NCBI RefSeq assembly: GCF_016864375.1
Contig: NZ_CP069357.1
Span: forward strand, 248,001-312,000
Direction of reading: 5' to 3'
Origin: Microvirga sp. VF16
GTDB taxonomy: Bacteria; Pseudomonadota; Alphaproteobacteria; Rhizobiales; Beijerinckiaceae
DNA: 64,000 nucleotides
The translations under genes were made by a program, and so were the position numbers. Below are positions 50,870 through 60,263 of this stretch, piece after piece. The stretch's first letter is position 1. Every line of letters begins with the position of its first letter. The notes below the pieces were generated by a model. It saw nothing but the letters and a program-made list of their open reading frames with translations, was not told where the DNA came from and did no database searches.

Positions 50870-53473
50870 ATGACCCAACCGACACCGCAGACGGCGGCGA
50901 GTGCAAAATCCTTCACCTGGAAGGTGGAGGGCATGGACTGCGCGAGCTGTGTGGCCAAGATTGAGACCGCTGTGAGCCGATTGCCAGGCGTTTCGGACAT
51001 CAGGGCCTCGACCATGACGGAGACCTTGTCGGCGCGTCTTGATGAAGCGCTTACGCCGGCGCACGAGGTCGAAAAGCGTGTCAGCGGACTGGGCTACGCA
51101 GTCACCCGCCAGCAGGGTCCTGCGTCCGGCGGGGCACCCCAACCCTATAGCTGGACGGTTGGCGGCATGGATTGCGCCAGCTGTGCCGCAAAAATCGAAA
51201 CCGCTGTGGGCAAGCTCCCTGGTGTCTCTGACATTCGGATTTCGACGATGACGGAGACACTCACGGCAACGCTTGACGAGACACGCACCACGACCGAGCA
51301 GGTGGAAAAGCGTGTTGCTGGCCTGGGCTACACGGTAGCCCGAAAGCCGGTCCCAGCACAGCCGACGAGCCAGGCTCCCGCGAGCTGCTGCAGTGGGGAT
51401 AGCTGCTCCGGTGGGCACAGCCATGCTCATGACCATCATCACGATCATCAACACGGGCATGGCCATGCCCATCGCCCAGGCGCAGGCGCGGCTCCCACGG
51501 CCCTAAGCGCGCACGGCCATGACCATGCGCATGAGAGCATGGGAGACAAGCACTGGTGGCAGACGGCGAAAGGCCGGCTTGTGATCCTGACGGGCGTCCT
51601 GCTCGCCTTGGCGTTCCTCTCGCAATACATCGTACCTGCAGCAAGTCACTGGATTTATATCGGGGCCACTGCCGTTGGCGTTCTTCCGGTGGCACGACGG
51701 GCTTTTGCGGCTGCCCGGGCCGGCATGCCCTTCACCATTGAGATGCTCATGACCATCGCGGCGGCCGGTGCATTGGTCATCGGCGCAGCCGAGGAGGCTG
51801 CTCTCGTCGTGTTCCTGTTTGCGGTTGGGGAGGTGCTCGAAGGGGTGGCCGCCAACCGGGCGCGTGCCAGCATTCGCGCACTCAGCGACCTGGTTCCCAA
51901 GACGGCCATGCTCGAGGAGAACGGGACAGCGAGGGAAGTTGCGGCCTCAGCGCTCGCAATCGGGCAGACGGTGCTCGTGCGGCCTGGAGATCGCATTCCG
52001 GCTGATGGGGAAATCCTGTCCGGCGTCTCAGGGATCGATGAATCGCCGGTCACGGGAGAATCCGTACCGAAGACCAAAGGCGTGGGCGACAGCGTCTTCG
52101 CAGGCTCGATCAACACCGAGGCGGCCATCCGCGTGCGTGTGGAGAAAGCGGCGCAGGACAACACTATCGCCCGGATCATTCGCCTCGTTGAGGAAGCTCA
52201 AGAAGCGCGAGCCCCCACAGAGCGGTTCATCGACCGCTTCTCGCGCTACTACATGCCTGCCGTCGTCGGCCTGGCCCTCCTCGTGGCTGTGGTCCCACCG
52301 CTCGCCCTTGGCGGCGACTGGTGGACCTGGACCTACCGGGCCTTGGCGCTGCTCCTGATCGGCTGCCCCTGCGCTCTCGTGATTTCGGTTCCCGCATCCA
52401 TCGCGTCGGCGCTCTCTGCCGGCGCCCGGCAGGGCCTGCTGATGAAGGGTGGTGTCGTCATCGAAGAGGCCGCGAAGACGGGCCTTGTTGCATTCGACAA
52501 AACGGGCACTCTCACCGCAGGCCGTCCGTTCGTGACGGATATCATCGCCTACGACGGCAGCGAGTTCGGGGCCACGCGGCTCGCCGCTGCGGTGGAGACG
52601 GGATCAAACCATCCCCTCGCTCTTGCGATTCTGGAGCGTGCCAAGGCGCGCGGGCTGCCGGTCAGCCCGGCCCGTGACGTGAAGGCGATCCCGGGGCAGG
52701 GGGTCGTCGGTACGTTGGATGATCGACATATCTTTCTTGGCGCCCCACGATTTGCGCAGCAGCGGGCCTCGCAGGTGTCTGCCCGTATGGTGGCGGATAT
52801 GGAGCGTCTCGAGGGTGAAGGCAAAACCGTCACAGCGCTCGTTGTTGATGACCAGCTGACGGGAGTGCTCGCCCTGCGCGATGAGCCGCGTGAGGACGCG
52901 GCCGTCGCCGTGGCGGAACTAAAGCAGCTTGGCATCCGTTCCATGATGCTCACTGGCGACAATGCCCGGACGGGCGCTGCGATCGCAGGCGCGCTGGGCA
53001 TGGAGTATCGGGCCGAGCTCATGCCGGAAGACAAGGTGATGACGCTCAAGACTCTGTCGAGCGAACAACCTGTGATGATGGTTGGTGACGGCATCAACGA
53101 TGCGCCTGCGCTTGCTGCTGCAACGGTCGGTGTTGCCATGGGGTCAGGCACCGATGTTGCCCTTGAGACAGCGGATGGCGCTCTGTTGCGCAACCGGGTT
53201 CGTGACGTGGTGGCGCTCATCCGGCTCTCCCGCGGCACAATGGCGAACATTCGCCAGAACATCGCGATCGCGTTAGGCCTCAAGGCTGTGTTTCTGGTGA
53301 CCAGTGTCCTGGGGATCACAGGCCTTTGGATTGCCATCCTGGCCGACACCGGGGCGACGGTGATCGTCACGGCGAATGCTTTGCGGCTTCTGGGCTTCTT
53401 CCGTCGTGACTCGGGTGGATCCTCGTCGGGCGGGTTGAAGCCGGCCGCCGAGCTCAAGCCGGTCACCGCCTAA
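50870..53473 (+). CDS. zntA: Zn/Cd/Pb-exporting P1B-type ATPase
   Basis: An 867-residue heavy-metal pump. It has two tandem N-terminal HMA domains, each with GMDCASC, and a His-rich stretch after them (HSHAHDHHHDHQHGHGHAH). The transport motif is CPC (499-501), the phosphorylation site DKTGTLT (Asp543), the actuator TGES, the nucleotide-binding HP in NHPLAL, and the hinge GDGINDAP (739-746). CPC with divalent-metal features and a CadR-type promoter point to Zn(II), Cd(II) or Pb(II) rather than Cu(I). The start at 50870 follows GAGAGGA; longer frames run into the promoter. CDF and lspA genes follow. Confidence 0.93.
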   Translation: MTQPTPQTAASAKSFTWKVEGMDCASCVAKIETAVSRLPGVSDIRASTMTETLSARLDEALTPAHEVEKRVSGLGYAVTRQQGPASGGAPQPYSWTVGGMDCASCAAKIETAVGKLPGVSDIRISTMTETLTATLDETRTTTEQVEKRVAGLGYTVARKPVPAQPTSQAPASCCSGDSCSGGHSHAHDHHHDHQHGHGHAHRPGAGAAPTALSAHGHDHAHESMGDKHWWQTAKGRLVILTGVLLALAFLSQYIVPAASHWIYIGATAVGVLPVARRAFAAARAGMPFTIEMLMTIAAAGALVIGAAEEAALVVFLFAVGEVLEGVAANRARASIRALSDLVPKTAMLEENGTAREVAASALAIGQTVLVRPGDRIPADGEILSGVSGIDESPVTGESVPKTKGVGDSVFAGSINTEAAIRVRVEKAAQDNTIARIIRLVEEAQEARAPTERFIDRFSRYYMPAVVGLALLVAVVPPLALGGDWWTWTYRALALLLIGCPCALVISVPASIASALSAGARQGLLMKGGVVIEEAAKTGLVAFDKTGTLTAGRPFVTDIIAYDGSEFGATRLAAAVETGSNHPLALAILERAKARGLPVSPARDVKAIPGQGVVGTLDDRHIFLGAPRFAQQRASQVSARMVADMERLEGEGKTVTALVVDDQLTGVLALRDEPREDAAVAVAELKQLGIRSMMLTGDNARTGAAIAGALGMEYRAELMPEDKVMTLKTLSSEQPVMMVGDGINDAPALAAATVGVAMGSGTDVALETADGALLRNRVRDVVALIRLSRGTMANIRQNIAIALGLKAVFLVTSVLGITGLWIAILADTGATVIVTANALRLLGFFRRDSGGSSSGGLKPAAELKPVTA

Positions 53474-53486
53474 TCAGGGCTGGGGT

Positions 53487-54392
53487 ATGTCAGCTCATCA
53501 TAGCCACGGCTCAGCCTCGGAGCGCCACGAGCGGGCGCTCTGGGTTGCCCTCGTCCCCACGGCAGGATTTATGCTGGCCGAGGTTGTCGGCGGTGTCCTG
53601 ACCGGAAGTCTCGCGCTCATCTCTGACGCCAGTCACATGGCCACTGACGTGTTCGGAATTGCGATCGCCATCGCGGCGATCCGCATTGGACGGCGACCGG
53701 CGGACCTGCAGCGCACCTTCGGCTATGAGCGCTTCGAAACCCTGGCCGCTGCCTTGAACGCGCTCCTGCTCTTCGGTGTGGCCGCCTATATCCTTGTCGA
53801 AGCCTATCGACGGCTGAGTGCCCCGCCGGAAATCCAGTCAACGTCCATGCTCGTCATTGCACTGATCGGGCTGGTTGTGAACTTCCTGGCCATGCGCATC
53901 CTCTCAGAAGGCCAAGAGGAGAGCCTCAATCTCAAGGGCGCTTATCTGGAAGTGTGGAGTGACCTCATTGGGTCGATCGGTGTCATCGCTGCAGCCTTGA
54001 TCATTCGGTTCACGGGCTGGGTCTGGATTGACTCCCTCGTCGCGATTGCGATCGGCCTGTGGGTTCTTCCGCGCACCTGGATGCTGTTCAGCAGTGCGCT
54101 CAACGTGCTGCTGGAGGGTGTGCCCCCGGGGCTCGATGTGGAAAAAATCCGGGTTGCCATGATCGAAGTCTCCGGTGTGACGGATATTCACGACCTCCAT
54201 GTCTGGTCCCTCACAGGTGGTCGGGTCTGTTTGACAGCTCATATGGTGGCCTCCTCACGGGCATCGGATCAGGAGGTTCTCATCGAGGAGATGAACAGGA
54301 TGCTTCGGGACCGCTTCAAAATCGGGCATGTGACGCTGCAGTACGAGCGCGTTCCCTGTCCCGACGCCGTCGCCGGGCACCGTTTCTTGTAA
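53487..54392 (+). CDS. cation diffusion facilitator, CzcD-like
   Basis: A 301-residue six-helix metal/proton antiporter. A short His-rich N-terminus (MSAHHSHGSASERHERALW), TM2 site SDASHMATD (Asp47, His50, Asp54), TM5 site LEVWSD (Glu155, Asp159, where many zinc CDFs have HxxxD), and a C-terminal cytoplasmic metal-sensing domain (VTDIHDLHVWSLTGGRVCLT). The gene begins 13 bases after the ATPase stop, so both are driven by the CadR-like promoter. It exports Zn, Cd, Co or similar ions to the periplasm. Confidence 0.93.
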   Translation: MSAHHSHGSASERHERALWVALVPTAGFMLAEVVGGVLTGSLALISDASHMATDVFGIAIAIAAIRIGRRPADLQRTFGYERFETLAAALNALLLFGVAAYILVEAYRRLSAPPEIQSTSMLVIALIGLVVNFLAMRILSEGQEESLNLKGAYLEVWSDLIGSIGVIAAALIIRFTGWVWIDSLVAIAIGLWVLPRTWMLFSSALNVLLEGVPPGLDVEKIRVAMIEVSGVTDIHDLHVWSLTGGRVCLTAHMVASSRASDQEVLIEEMNRMLRDRFKIGHVTLQYERVPCPDAVAGHRFL

Positions 54393-54405
54393 GAGGTCTG
54401 CTGAT

Positions 54406-54942
54406 GTGTTCACTCTCGCGTCGGATGAAAAGTCGCTAATGCCAGCCCTTGCTCCTGCCAACCTGACGTCGGCGCTCGCAGCGGTCGCGGCCGCAACAGT
54501 GCTCGATCAAGGCACGAAGTGGCTGATCCTTGAGGTGGTGATGCAGCCGCCCCAGGTGATTCCGATTGTCCCGTTCTTTAACCTCACACTTGGATACAAC
54601 ACGGGGATCAGCTTCGGCCTCCTGAAAACTGTGTTTGCAGACAACCCTTGGGCCTTGACCGGCCTGACCCTGCTGGTTGTCGGATTCCTTCTGGTCTGGG
54701 CATCCCGGGCTGGCTCGCGCCGCGAGGCGATCGCTTTAGGACTCATTTCTGGCGGAGCGCTTGGCAATGCTGTTGATCGCATTCGCCAGGGCGCCGTGAC
54801 AGACTTCCTCGACGTCTATGTTGGGACCTGGCATTGGCCCACTTTCAACATGGCCGACGTTGCTATCTTCCTCGGCGCAGTCGTGCTCGTCGCCGGAGAT
54901 CTGTTTGGACGCAACCGCCCGGCCGCGCCGGCTTCTTCATGA
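54406..54942 (+). CDS. lspA: lipoprotein signal peptidase (signal peptidase II)
   Basis: A 178-residue four-helix aspartyl protease that removes signal peptides from diacylated prolipoproteins. Conserved parts: VLDQGTKWL near the start, NTGISFGLL, and the catalytic aspartates in LGNAVDRIRQG (Asp124) and FNMADVAIFLG (Asp151). GTG at 54406 is 13 bases after the CDF stop; an ATG at 54439 is an alternative start. Metal-resistance operons such as Cupriavidus pbr carry an lspA-like gene (pbrC), so its presence here fits the context. Confidence 0.93.
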   Translation: MFTLASDEKSLMPALAPANLTSALAAVAAATVLDQGTKWLILEVVMQPPQVIPIVPFFNLTLGYNTGISFGLLKTVFADNPWALTGLTLLVVGFLLVWASRAGSRREAIALGLISGGALGNAVDRIRQGAVTDFLDVYVGTWHWPTFNMADVAIFLGAVVLVAGDLFGRNRPAAPASS

Positions 54943-54960
54943 ACAGGCCCAGGAACTGAG

Positions 54961-55195
54961 CATGGGCAGAACAAACCAAGCCTTCCACTCACTTCAGCGA
55001 GTGCTTGAGGAGCCCGGCGTCCGCCCTGCGCGGGGAGCCGGATGGTTAACCACAGAGTTGTCCAAACCCCAGACGTCGATCACCCTAGCCGGGCTTTGTG
55101 CCCGATCGGTCATCAATCCAGCTGCCGGAGGATCTTCCGCCGCGCAGCACGACCCACTCGCCAGGTTCCAGAGACTCGGAGGCAGCCGTCAATGA
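54961..55195 (+). CDS. possible small protein coupled to the DsbA-like gene
   Basis: A 77-codon frame (MGRTNQAFHSLQRVLEEPGV) between lspA and the DsbA-family gene. Its TGA overlaps the ATG of the next gene as ATGA, an arrangement of coupled genes. No signal peptide or known domain was seen, and it may be chance. Confidence 0.3.
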
Positions 55196-55965
55196 TCCCG
55201 TTCCGCATCTCAATGCTGACCGCCGCGCTTTATAGCGCCGTTACTCTGGCCTCTCCCGTGGCAGCGCAAACTCCTGTGTTCAACGATGATCAGCGCAAAG
55301 CCATCGGTGAGATCACGCGGGAATATCTCCTCAAGAATCCTGAAGTGCTGCAAGACATGATGGCCGAGCTCGAGCGGCGCAATACAGAGGCGCAGGCACG
55401 CTCTCAGGCAGAAGTGCTCAGCGCAGAGAAAGACACAATCTTCAACTCCCCTCACGATTATGTCGTCGGAAACCCGCAAGGTGACGTCACGCTTGTCGAA
55501 TTCCTCGACTACAATTGCCCGTACTGTAAGAAGGCGGTGGGCGACGTGAAGGCGTTGATCAAGGCCGATCCGAAACTTCGGGTCGTGCTCAAGGAATTAC
55601 CGGTCCTGGGACCGCCGTCGCTGGAAGCAAGCCGCGTCGCACTTGCGGCCAAGCAGCAGCTCAAAAGTGACAGGCTTCTCGAGTATCACACGCGCCTGAT
55701 GGAATCTCGGGGACAGGTCGACGGCGAAAAGGCCAAAGCAGTCGCCAAGGACATGGGCCTCAACATGGCGCAACTTGAGAAAGAGATCGAGACTGCTGGC
55801 GGTCGTGATGTCATCGAAGCCAATGGAATGCTTGCCGAGAAACTCGGCATAACCGGTACCCCAGGATTTGTGCTCGGCGATCAGGTGATTGCAGGAGCGG
55901 TGGGAGTGGACCCGCTTCAGCAGGCGATCAGCAACGTGCGGCGTTGCGGCAAAGCAAAGTGTTAG
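55192..55965 (+). CDS. DsbA-family oxidoreductase with N-terminal helical extension (ScsC/Com1-like)
   Basis: A 257-residue exported protein. The signal peptide ends near PVAAQ; a helical N-terminal domain (RKAIGEITREYLLKNPEVLQ, DMMAELERRNTEAQARSQAE) like the oligomerisation arm of ScsC-type proteins precedes a thioredoxin domain with CPYC (Cys109, Cys112) in FLDYNCPYCKK and cis-Pro ITGTPGFVLG. ScsC proteins confer copper tolerance as disulfide isomerases. The start at 55192 is chosen because upstream residues are not signal-like. Last gene of the ATPase-led unit, convergent with lnt. Confidence 0.92.
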   Translation: MIPFRISMLTAALYSAVTLASPVAAQTPVFNDDQRKAIGEITREYLLKNPEVLQDMMAELERRNTEAQARSQAEVLSAEKDTIFNSPHDYVVGNPQGDVTLVEFLDYNCPYCKKAVGDVKALIKADPKLRVVLKELPVLGPPSLEASRVALAAKQQLKSDRLLEYHTRLMESRGQVDGEKAKAVAKDMGLNMAQLEKEIETAGGRDVIEANGMLAEKLGITGTPGFVLGDQVIAGAVGVDPLQQAISNVRRCGKAKC

Positions 55966-56033
55966 ACGCGATTACGAGTGCATTGACGAACCGGTGGGCT
56001 CGGCAGCGCCCGGCGACCGCCTCGCCGAATCCT

Positions 56034-57596
56034 CTATGAGGGAGACGCACGTCGCCGGCGGCGAATGGCTCCACTGACGACAAGACCGCTCCCGATGAGT
56101 CCGAAGAGGGGGCCGTCGCCGAGTCGGGCATAAATGGTCCGATTGGGAAGAGGAGAGGGAACGTCGACGTCGGCGAATGATCGAACACCTAAAGGGATCA
56201 TGGCGCGAGTCCTGCCATACGGATCGAAGACACCTGAGATCCCTGTATTCGCTGCTCGTATCAAAGGAATGCCGAGCTCGATGGCTCGGACACGCGCAAT
56301 CGCAAGATGCTGGTAGGGACCCCAGGACGTTCCGAACCAGGCATCGTTCGTGACATTCACCAGCACCGATGCATCCGCAGCGAGTGCGCGCACGTCACCC
56401 GGGAAGATCGCCTCGTAGCAGATCAGCGGCGCAGCCAGGACACCATTGCCCAGATCGACCAAACCGTGCCTTGTCCCTGCGGTCAAGTCCGCAAGACCAG
56501 CCGTAAGACGCGGAAACGGATTGAGTGCTGCGAGGGGAACGAATTCTCCAAAGGGCACAAGGTGAACCTTGTCGTACCGCCCGACCACGGCGCCGCCCGA
56601 CGCCACCGTTAGCACGCTGTTGAAAAAGCGCTGAGCCTGTCCCTGGTGCTCCCGGCGAAGCCCGCCGGTGACAAGAACTCCCTTCGGTGGGAGAGCTTTC
56701 GCGATAAGCCCCCGCCGGGCAGCATCTTCGTCGAGAAGGAAAGGAATGGCCGTTTCCGGCCATACAACAACAGGCGGAACAACTTCCGCTTCGGCTGTTC
56801 CTTCAAGGTAGGCAGCCAGGATTTGCTCACGCGCGGTACTGCTCCATTTGCGATCCTGCCGGATGTTCGCCTGCACGATCCGCACGCGGAACTGCGTCGT
56901 GTCCGGGGCAGATGACTGCAAACGACGAACGCCGCCCGAATAAACTCCTGCCAGCACAGCAACCATGCCTGTGCAGACCGCGAGCTGACGCCGCGACGGC
57001 GTTGTCGCCAGCAGCTCGGCAAAAGTGGCGCTCGCCAGAACTGTCAGGAATCCGAGCCCGTATACGCCGACAACAGCGGTCGATTGTAGCATCGGGAGCG
57101 TGTCGCTCCACAGGTAGGCAGTGAGATTCCACGGAAAGCCCGTGAACACGGACGCCCGCAGCCACTCAACCGCCGTCCACAGAGCAGCCTGTTCCAACGA
57201 CCTGGGCACGCCTTTGCACAAGCGGCAGTGCGCCAGCGCGGAGAAGAGCGCATTGAAGAGGCCAAGCGCGAGGCTCAGTCCGAGAACCGCAACCCAGCCC
57301 AGCCCCCGCAGCCCAGCCGGCGCAAACGCAAAACTCTCGTTGACCCAGTGCAGGGATACCATGAAGAAGCCGAACCCGAACATCCACCCAGCGAAACCGC
57401 TCACGCGCCAACTCTGAAGCCGTCGGAGGACGACGAAATGGCATGTGAGTGCGACAAGAGCGACAGGCCACCAGGAAAGGGGCGCGAAACCGAGCCCATA
57501 CATTCCCCCAACGGCGACCTGCAGCCCGACTACGGTCAGGCTACGCGGATAGAACCAGACCCGGACACGTTCACGAAAGATCGGCATTGAACTCAC
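56034..57596 (-). CDS. lnt: apolipoprotein N-acyltransferase
   Basis: A 520-residue inner-membrane enzyme that adds the third acyl chain to lipoproteins. About seven hydrophobic N-terminal segments (to about 220) precede a nitrilase-fold domain with the triad Glu281 (VVVWPETAIPF), Lys343 (YDKVHLVPFGEF) and Cys393 (LICYEAIFPG). Intact and of normal length. ATG at 57587 (fourth codon) is an equally good start. The M23 gene diverges from it about 200 bp away. A decayed paralogue lies at 11615-11910. It completes, with lspA, two of three lipoprotein maturation steps; lgt is absent. Confidence 0.95.
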   Translation of the reverse strand: MSSMPIFRERVRVWFYPRSLTVVGLQVAVGGMYGLGFAPLSWWPVALVALTCHFVVLRRLQSWRVSGFAGWMFGFGFFMVSLHWVNESFAFAPAGLRGLGWVAVLGLSLALGLFNALFSALAHCRLCKGVPRSLEQAALWTAVEWLRASVFTGFPWNLTAYLWSDTLPMLQSTAVVGVYGLGFLTVLASATFAELLATTPSRRQLAVCTGMVAVLAGVYSGGVRRLQSSAPDTTQFRVRIVQANIRQDRKWSSTAREQILAAYLEGTAEAEVVPPVVVWPETAIPFLLDEDAARRGLIAKALPPKGVLVTGGLRREHQGQAQRFFNSVLTVASGGAVVGRYDKVHLVPFGEFVPLAALNPFPRLTAGLADLTAGTRHGLVDLGNGVLAAPLICYEAIFPGDVRALAADASVLVNVTNDAWFGTSWGPYQHLAIARVRAIELGIPLIRAANTGISGVFDPYGRTRAMIPLGVRSFADVDVPSPLPNRTIYARLGDGPLFGLIGSGLVVSGAIRRRRRASPS

Positions 57597-57799
57597 AGCT
57601 TGATTGGGTTCTGCATTGCGTTATCCCAACGATCAGATCAACACGACAGCTTCCTGTTGCAATCTCGATCATGCGTGCTCTTGTGCCACACTTCCGACAT
57701 GTTGCCTCAGCACCTGCACCGCAGTGATAGGTGGTGCAGCCTTCGCGTCATATCTCACGCGTGTCTGTGTCGCCCTGCGCATCGGCAGAGCCCCTGCCG

Positions 57800-59866
57800 A
57801 TGCGGATTGCTCAACTCAAAAGACCCGTCCCGGACATGCGCCTCCAGCACCCGAAGCAAATTGGTTTGAACCGAGCGACTCACCGCCCGCGCTCCAGGTT
57901 TGTGATCGACACTCGTCCAATCAATGACGAACCGTTGCTCGTGGCCGGCGAGGACGACATCTGGGAGCCGTCGCGGCAAGGCATCATATTGCGATGGTTG
58001 GGGGCAAGCCTGCTTCTTGCCGTGATGGGAGGGGGCTTGATTGGTAGCTCTATCTATATCGCCCTGGACGGTGGAACTAACGCGCCGGAGCCCGCCAAGC
58101 CCGCGAACCTGATTGTCACGCGTGTCGAGCGGCCGAAGGACAAGATGAGGGACGTGGCTCGAAAGAGCGATAAGCTGAATTGGTCGGACGCCGTCCGATC
58201 TGCGAAGCAGACGTTCCGCGCGCCGATGACGTCTCGCGTTGGAAACCGCGAGGTCATCAAGGCGCGTCAGTTCACGCGGGTAACAACTCATCTGTCGCTG
58301 ACCGCCGGCACCTATGCCTCCGAGATCCCGCCTTTCAACCCTCTCCGTCTCTTCGCCGAGCAAAGTGGCTCGCGCCTGGTCGAGCCGGCACCGGAGATCG
58401 CCGATGCCGATGTGTCCGTTCTCAGGCGGGATCTTGCCACCGTTGGTATTGAGGCGAGCGCCCCCTCCTTGACGGACAACGACGTGCTTTCGATTCTGGA
58501 GGAGGAGCGGCGGGTCTTCAATGAGGCAGGGCGTCGACCCTCCGTGCCGATCCCCGCCCAGCAGATGCTGTCGCGGACTCTGCGCCAGCCTGCGGCGCTG
58601 GGCGATGCGCTGGGCTATGCCCGCGTCGTCGATGCACCCTTCAGCACGATCGAGGTGCGGGTCGTGCCCGAAAACGTGACTGAGCTTCCGAAGATCGACA
58701 AGGCTATCGTTCCTCTGATCGAAGAGCGCGACGTAGTGCTCAAGAAGGGGGAAACTCTCGAGACAACTTTGCGCAGCTATGGCGCCACGCCGGACCAGAT
58801 TGCTGCGATCTCGTCGGCGCTGGCGGCCCGCATCAAGATCGAGGGCCTCACGGAAGGCCAGCGCCTGCGGATTCTCATTGCCCCTGGCCCTCGTCTCGGC
58901 GACCCTCGACAGATTGTACGCGTCATCGCCTTCGGGGAAAGGGGGATGGAAGGCATTGCCGCCACCAATGACCGTGGCGTTTTCGTGTCCGTGACACCGC
59001 CCGCCGACGAGGCGACCCGGCAGGTGGCTTCTGAGGACGAGGGTGAAGCCGAGGATGACAGCCGCGGCGGCGTCCGCCTCTATGAGAGCCTCTACGAGAC
59101 GGCCGCCAAGAACGACCTGCCCCGCGAAATCGTCGACCAGTTCATCCAGGCCTTCGGGGACGATGTGGATCTTTTGCGCCGTGTCTCATCCGAAGACAGT
59201 CTCGAGATCCTCTATGGGACTGAAGAGGAGGGCGATCAGGGACGTGCGGAGATTCTTTACGCCGGTCTTAGCATTGGAGGCGAGGTCAAAAGGGCGTACC
59301 ATTTCGCGTCCCCGGACGGTTCGGTTCGCTATCTGGATGAGCAAGGCCGCTCATTGCGGAAGTTTCTGCTGCGCAAACCGATCGCCGATGGTGAACTCCG
59401 CTCGGGTTTTGGCGCTCGACGCCACCCAATCCTGGGCTACACAAAGATGCATACTGGCATTGACTGGGCCAATCGGACGGGTACTCCGATCCTGGCGGCA
59501 GGGGATGGTACGGTCATCAAGGCCGAATGGGATGGTGGTTATGGCCGCCGCATCGAGATTGAGCACGCCAACGGCTATGTGACCGCGTACTCCCATCAAT
59601 CAAAGTTCAACACGGGGATCACGGCCGGCGTGAAGGTCCGGCAGGGGCAGGTGATCGGGTATGTCGGCAACACAGGTCTCTCGACTGGCCCGCACCTTCA
59701 CTACGAGATCCTTGTCAACGGGCGCTTTATCGATGCGCTCAAAATCCGGGTTCCGCGCGACAGCGAGCTCACTGGCGCCGCGCTGATGCAGTTCGAGCGG
59801 GAGCGGGAGCAAATTGATGCTCTTGCCGGCCAATCAACGGTTTCCACCGGGTCTACAACGCCGTAG
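57800..59866 (+). CDS. M23-family metallopeptidase (peptidoglycan endopeptidase), membrane anchored
   Basis: About 688 residues. One N-terminal membrane helix (LGASLLLAVMGGGLIGSSIY), a long periplasmic region with a LysM/OapA-like part (LKKGETLETTLRSYGA, EGQRLRILIAPGP), then the LytM/M23 domain: GFGARRHPILGYTKMHTGID with zinc ligands His and Asp near 59410-59464, and GLSTGPHLHYEI with HLH near 59693-59701. Both zinc blocks are complete, so an active cross-link-cleaving enzyme is expected. The start is uncertain (57731 GTG, 57800 or 57836). A decayed copy is at 14380-15587. Confidence 0.92.
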   Translation: MRIAQLKRPVPDMRLQHPKQIGLNRATHRPRSRFVIDTRPINDEPLLVAGEDDIWEPSRQGIILRWLGASLLLAVMGGGLIGSSIYIALDGGTNAPEPAKPANLIVTRVERPKDKMRDVARKSDKLNWSDAVRSAKQTFRAPMTSRVGNREVIKARQFTRVTTHLSLTAGTYASEIPPFNPLRLFAEQSGSRLVEPAPEIADADVSVLRRDLATVGIEASAPSLTDNDVLSILEEERRVFNEAGRRPSVPIPAQQMLSRTLRQPAALGDALGYARVVDAPFSTIEVRVVPENVTELPKIDKAIVPLIEERDVVLKKGETLETTLRSYGATPDQIAAISSALAARIKIEGLTEGQRLRILIAPGPRLGDPRQIVRVIAFGERGMEGIAATNDRGVFVSVTPPADEATRQVASEDEGEAEDDSRGGVRLYESLYETAAKNDLPREIVDQFIQAFGDDVDLLRRVSSEDSLEILYGTEEEGDQGRAEILYAGLSIGGEVKRAYHFASPDGSVRYLDEQGRSLRKFLLRKPIADGELRSGFGARRHPILGYTKMHTGIDWANRTGTPILAAGDGTVIKAEWDGGYGRRIEIEHANGYVTAYSHQSKFNTGITAGVKVRQGQVIGYVGNTGLSTGPHLHYEILVNGRFIDALKIRVPRDSELTGAALMQFEREREQIDALAGQSTVSTGSTTP

Positions 59867-59983
59867 CATGATGATATACTCGGCACCAGCGAGACGCACC
59901 CTTACCCGTGGATGGGGATCGATGACGGCGCGGCGAGGACAAGCCGCCGAATTCTCGTTAGCTAGCAAAGATGGATCACTGGC

Positions 59984-60253
59984 GTGACACCTTACCCACT
60001 CCGTCCCCTGAAAGATCGGGATCCACAGAGACTCAGGCTGCGTTGGGCTCGAATCCTGGCGTGGGTGACCGGGGCTGGAGTCGGCCTCCTGATCGTGTCG
60101 TCATCATCCATCGCTTGGGAACAGGCTTCCAACGCCGGTCTGCGGGAGGTGCTCGAGTTCGGCCTTGTCATCGCTCTCTCGGCAGTCGGCGGCGCTGTCT
60201 TCTCCGGCGGTGTGACTTTCTACCTCTTGAAAGCCACCTGCGCCGAGCACTGA
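59984..60253 (+). CDS. two-helix membrane protein, unknown
   Basis: An 89-residue GTG-initiated protein with a basic start (PLKDRDPQRLRLRW) and two hydrophobic segments (ILAWVTGAGVGLLIVSSSS and FGLVIALSAVGGAVFSGGVT). It ends ten bases before the YHS-domain gene, suggesting co-transcription. No family recognised. Confidence 0.55.
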   Translation: MTPYPLRPLKDRDPQRLRLRWARILAWVTGAGVGLLIVSSSSIAWEQASNAGLREVLEFGLVIALSAVGGAVFSGGVTFYLLKATCAEH

Positions 60254-60263
60254 GGTGGGTCGC

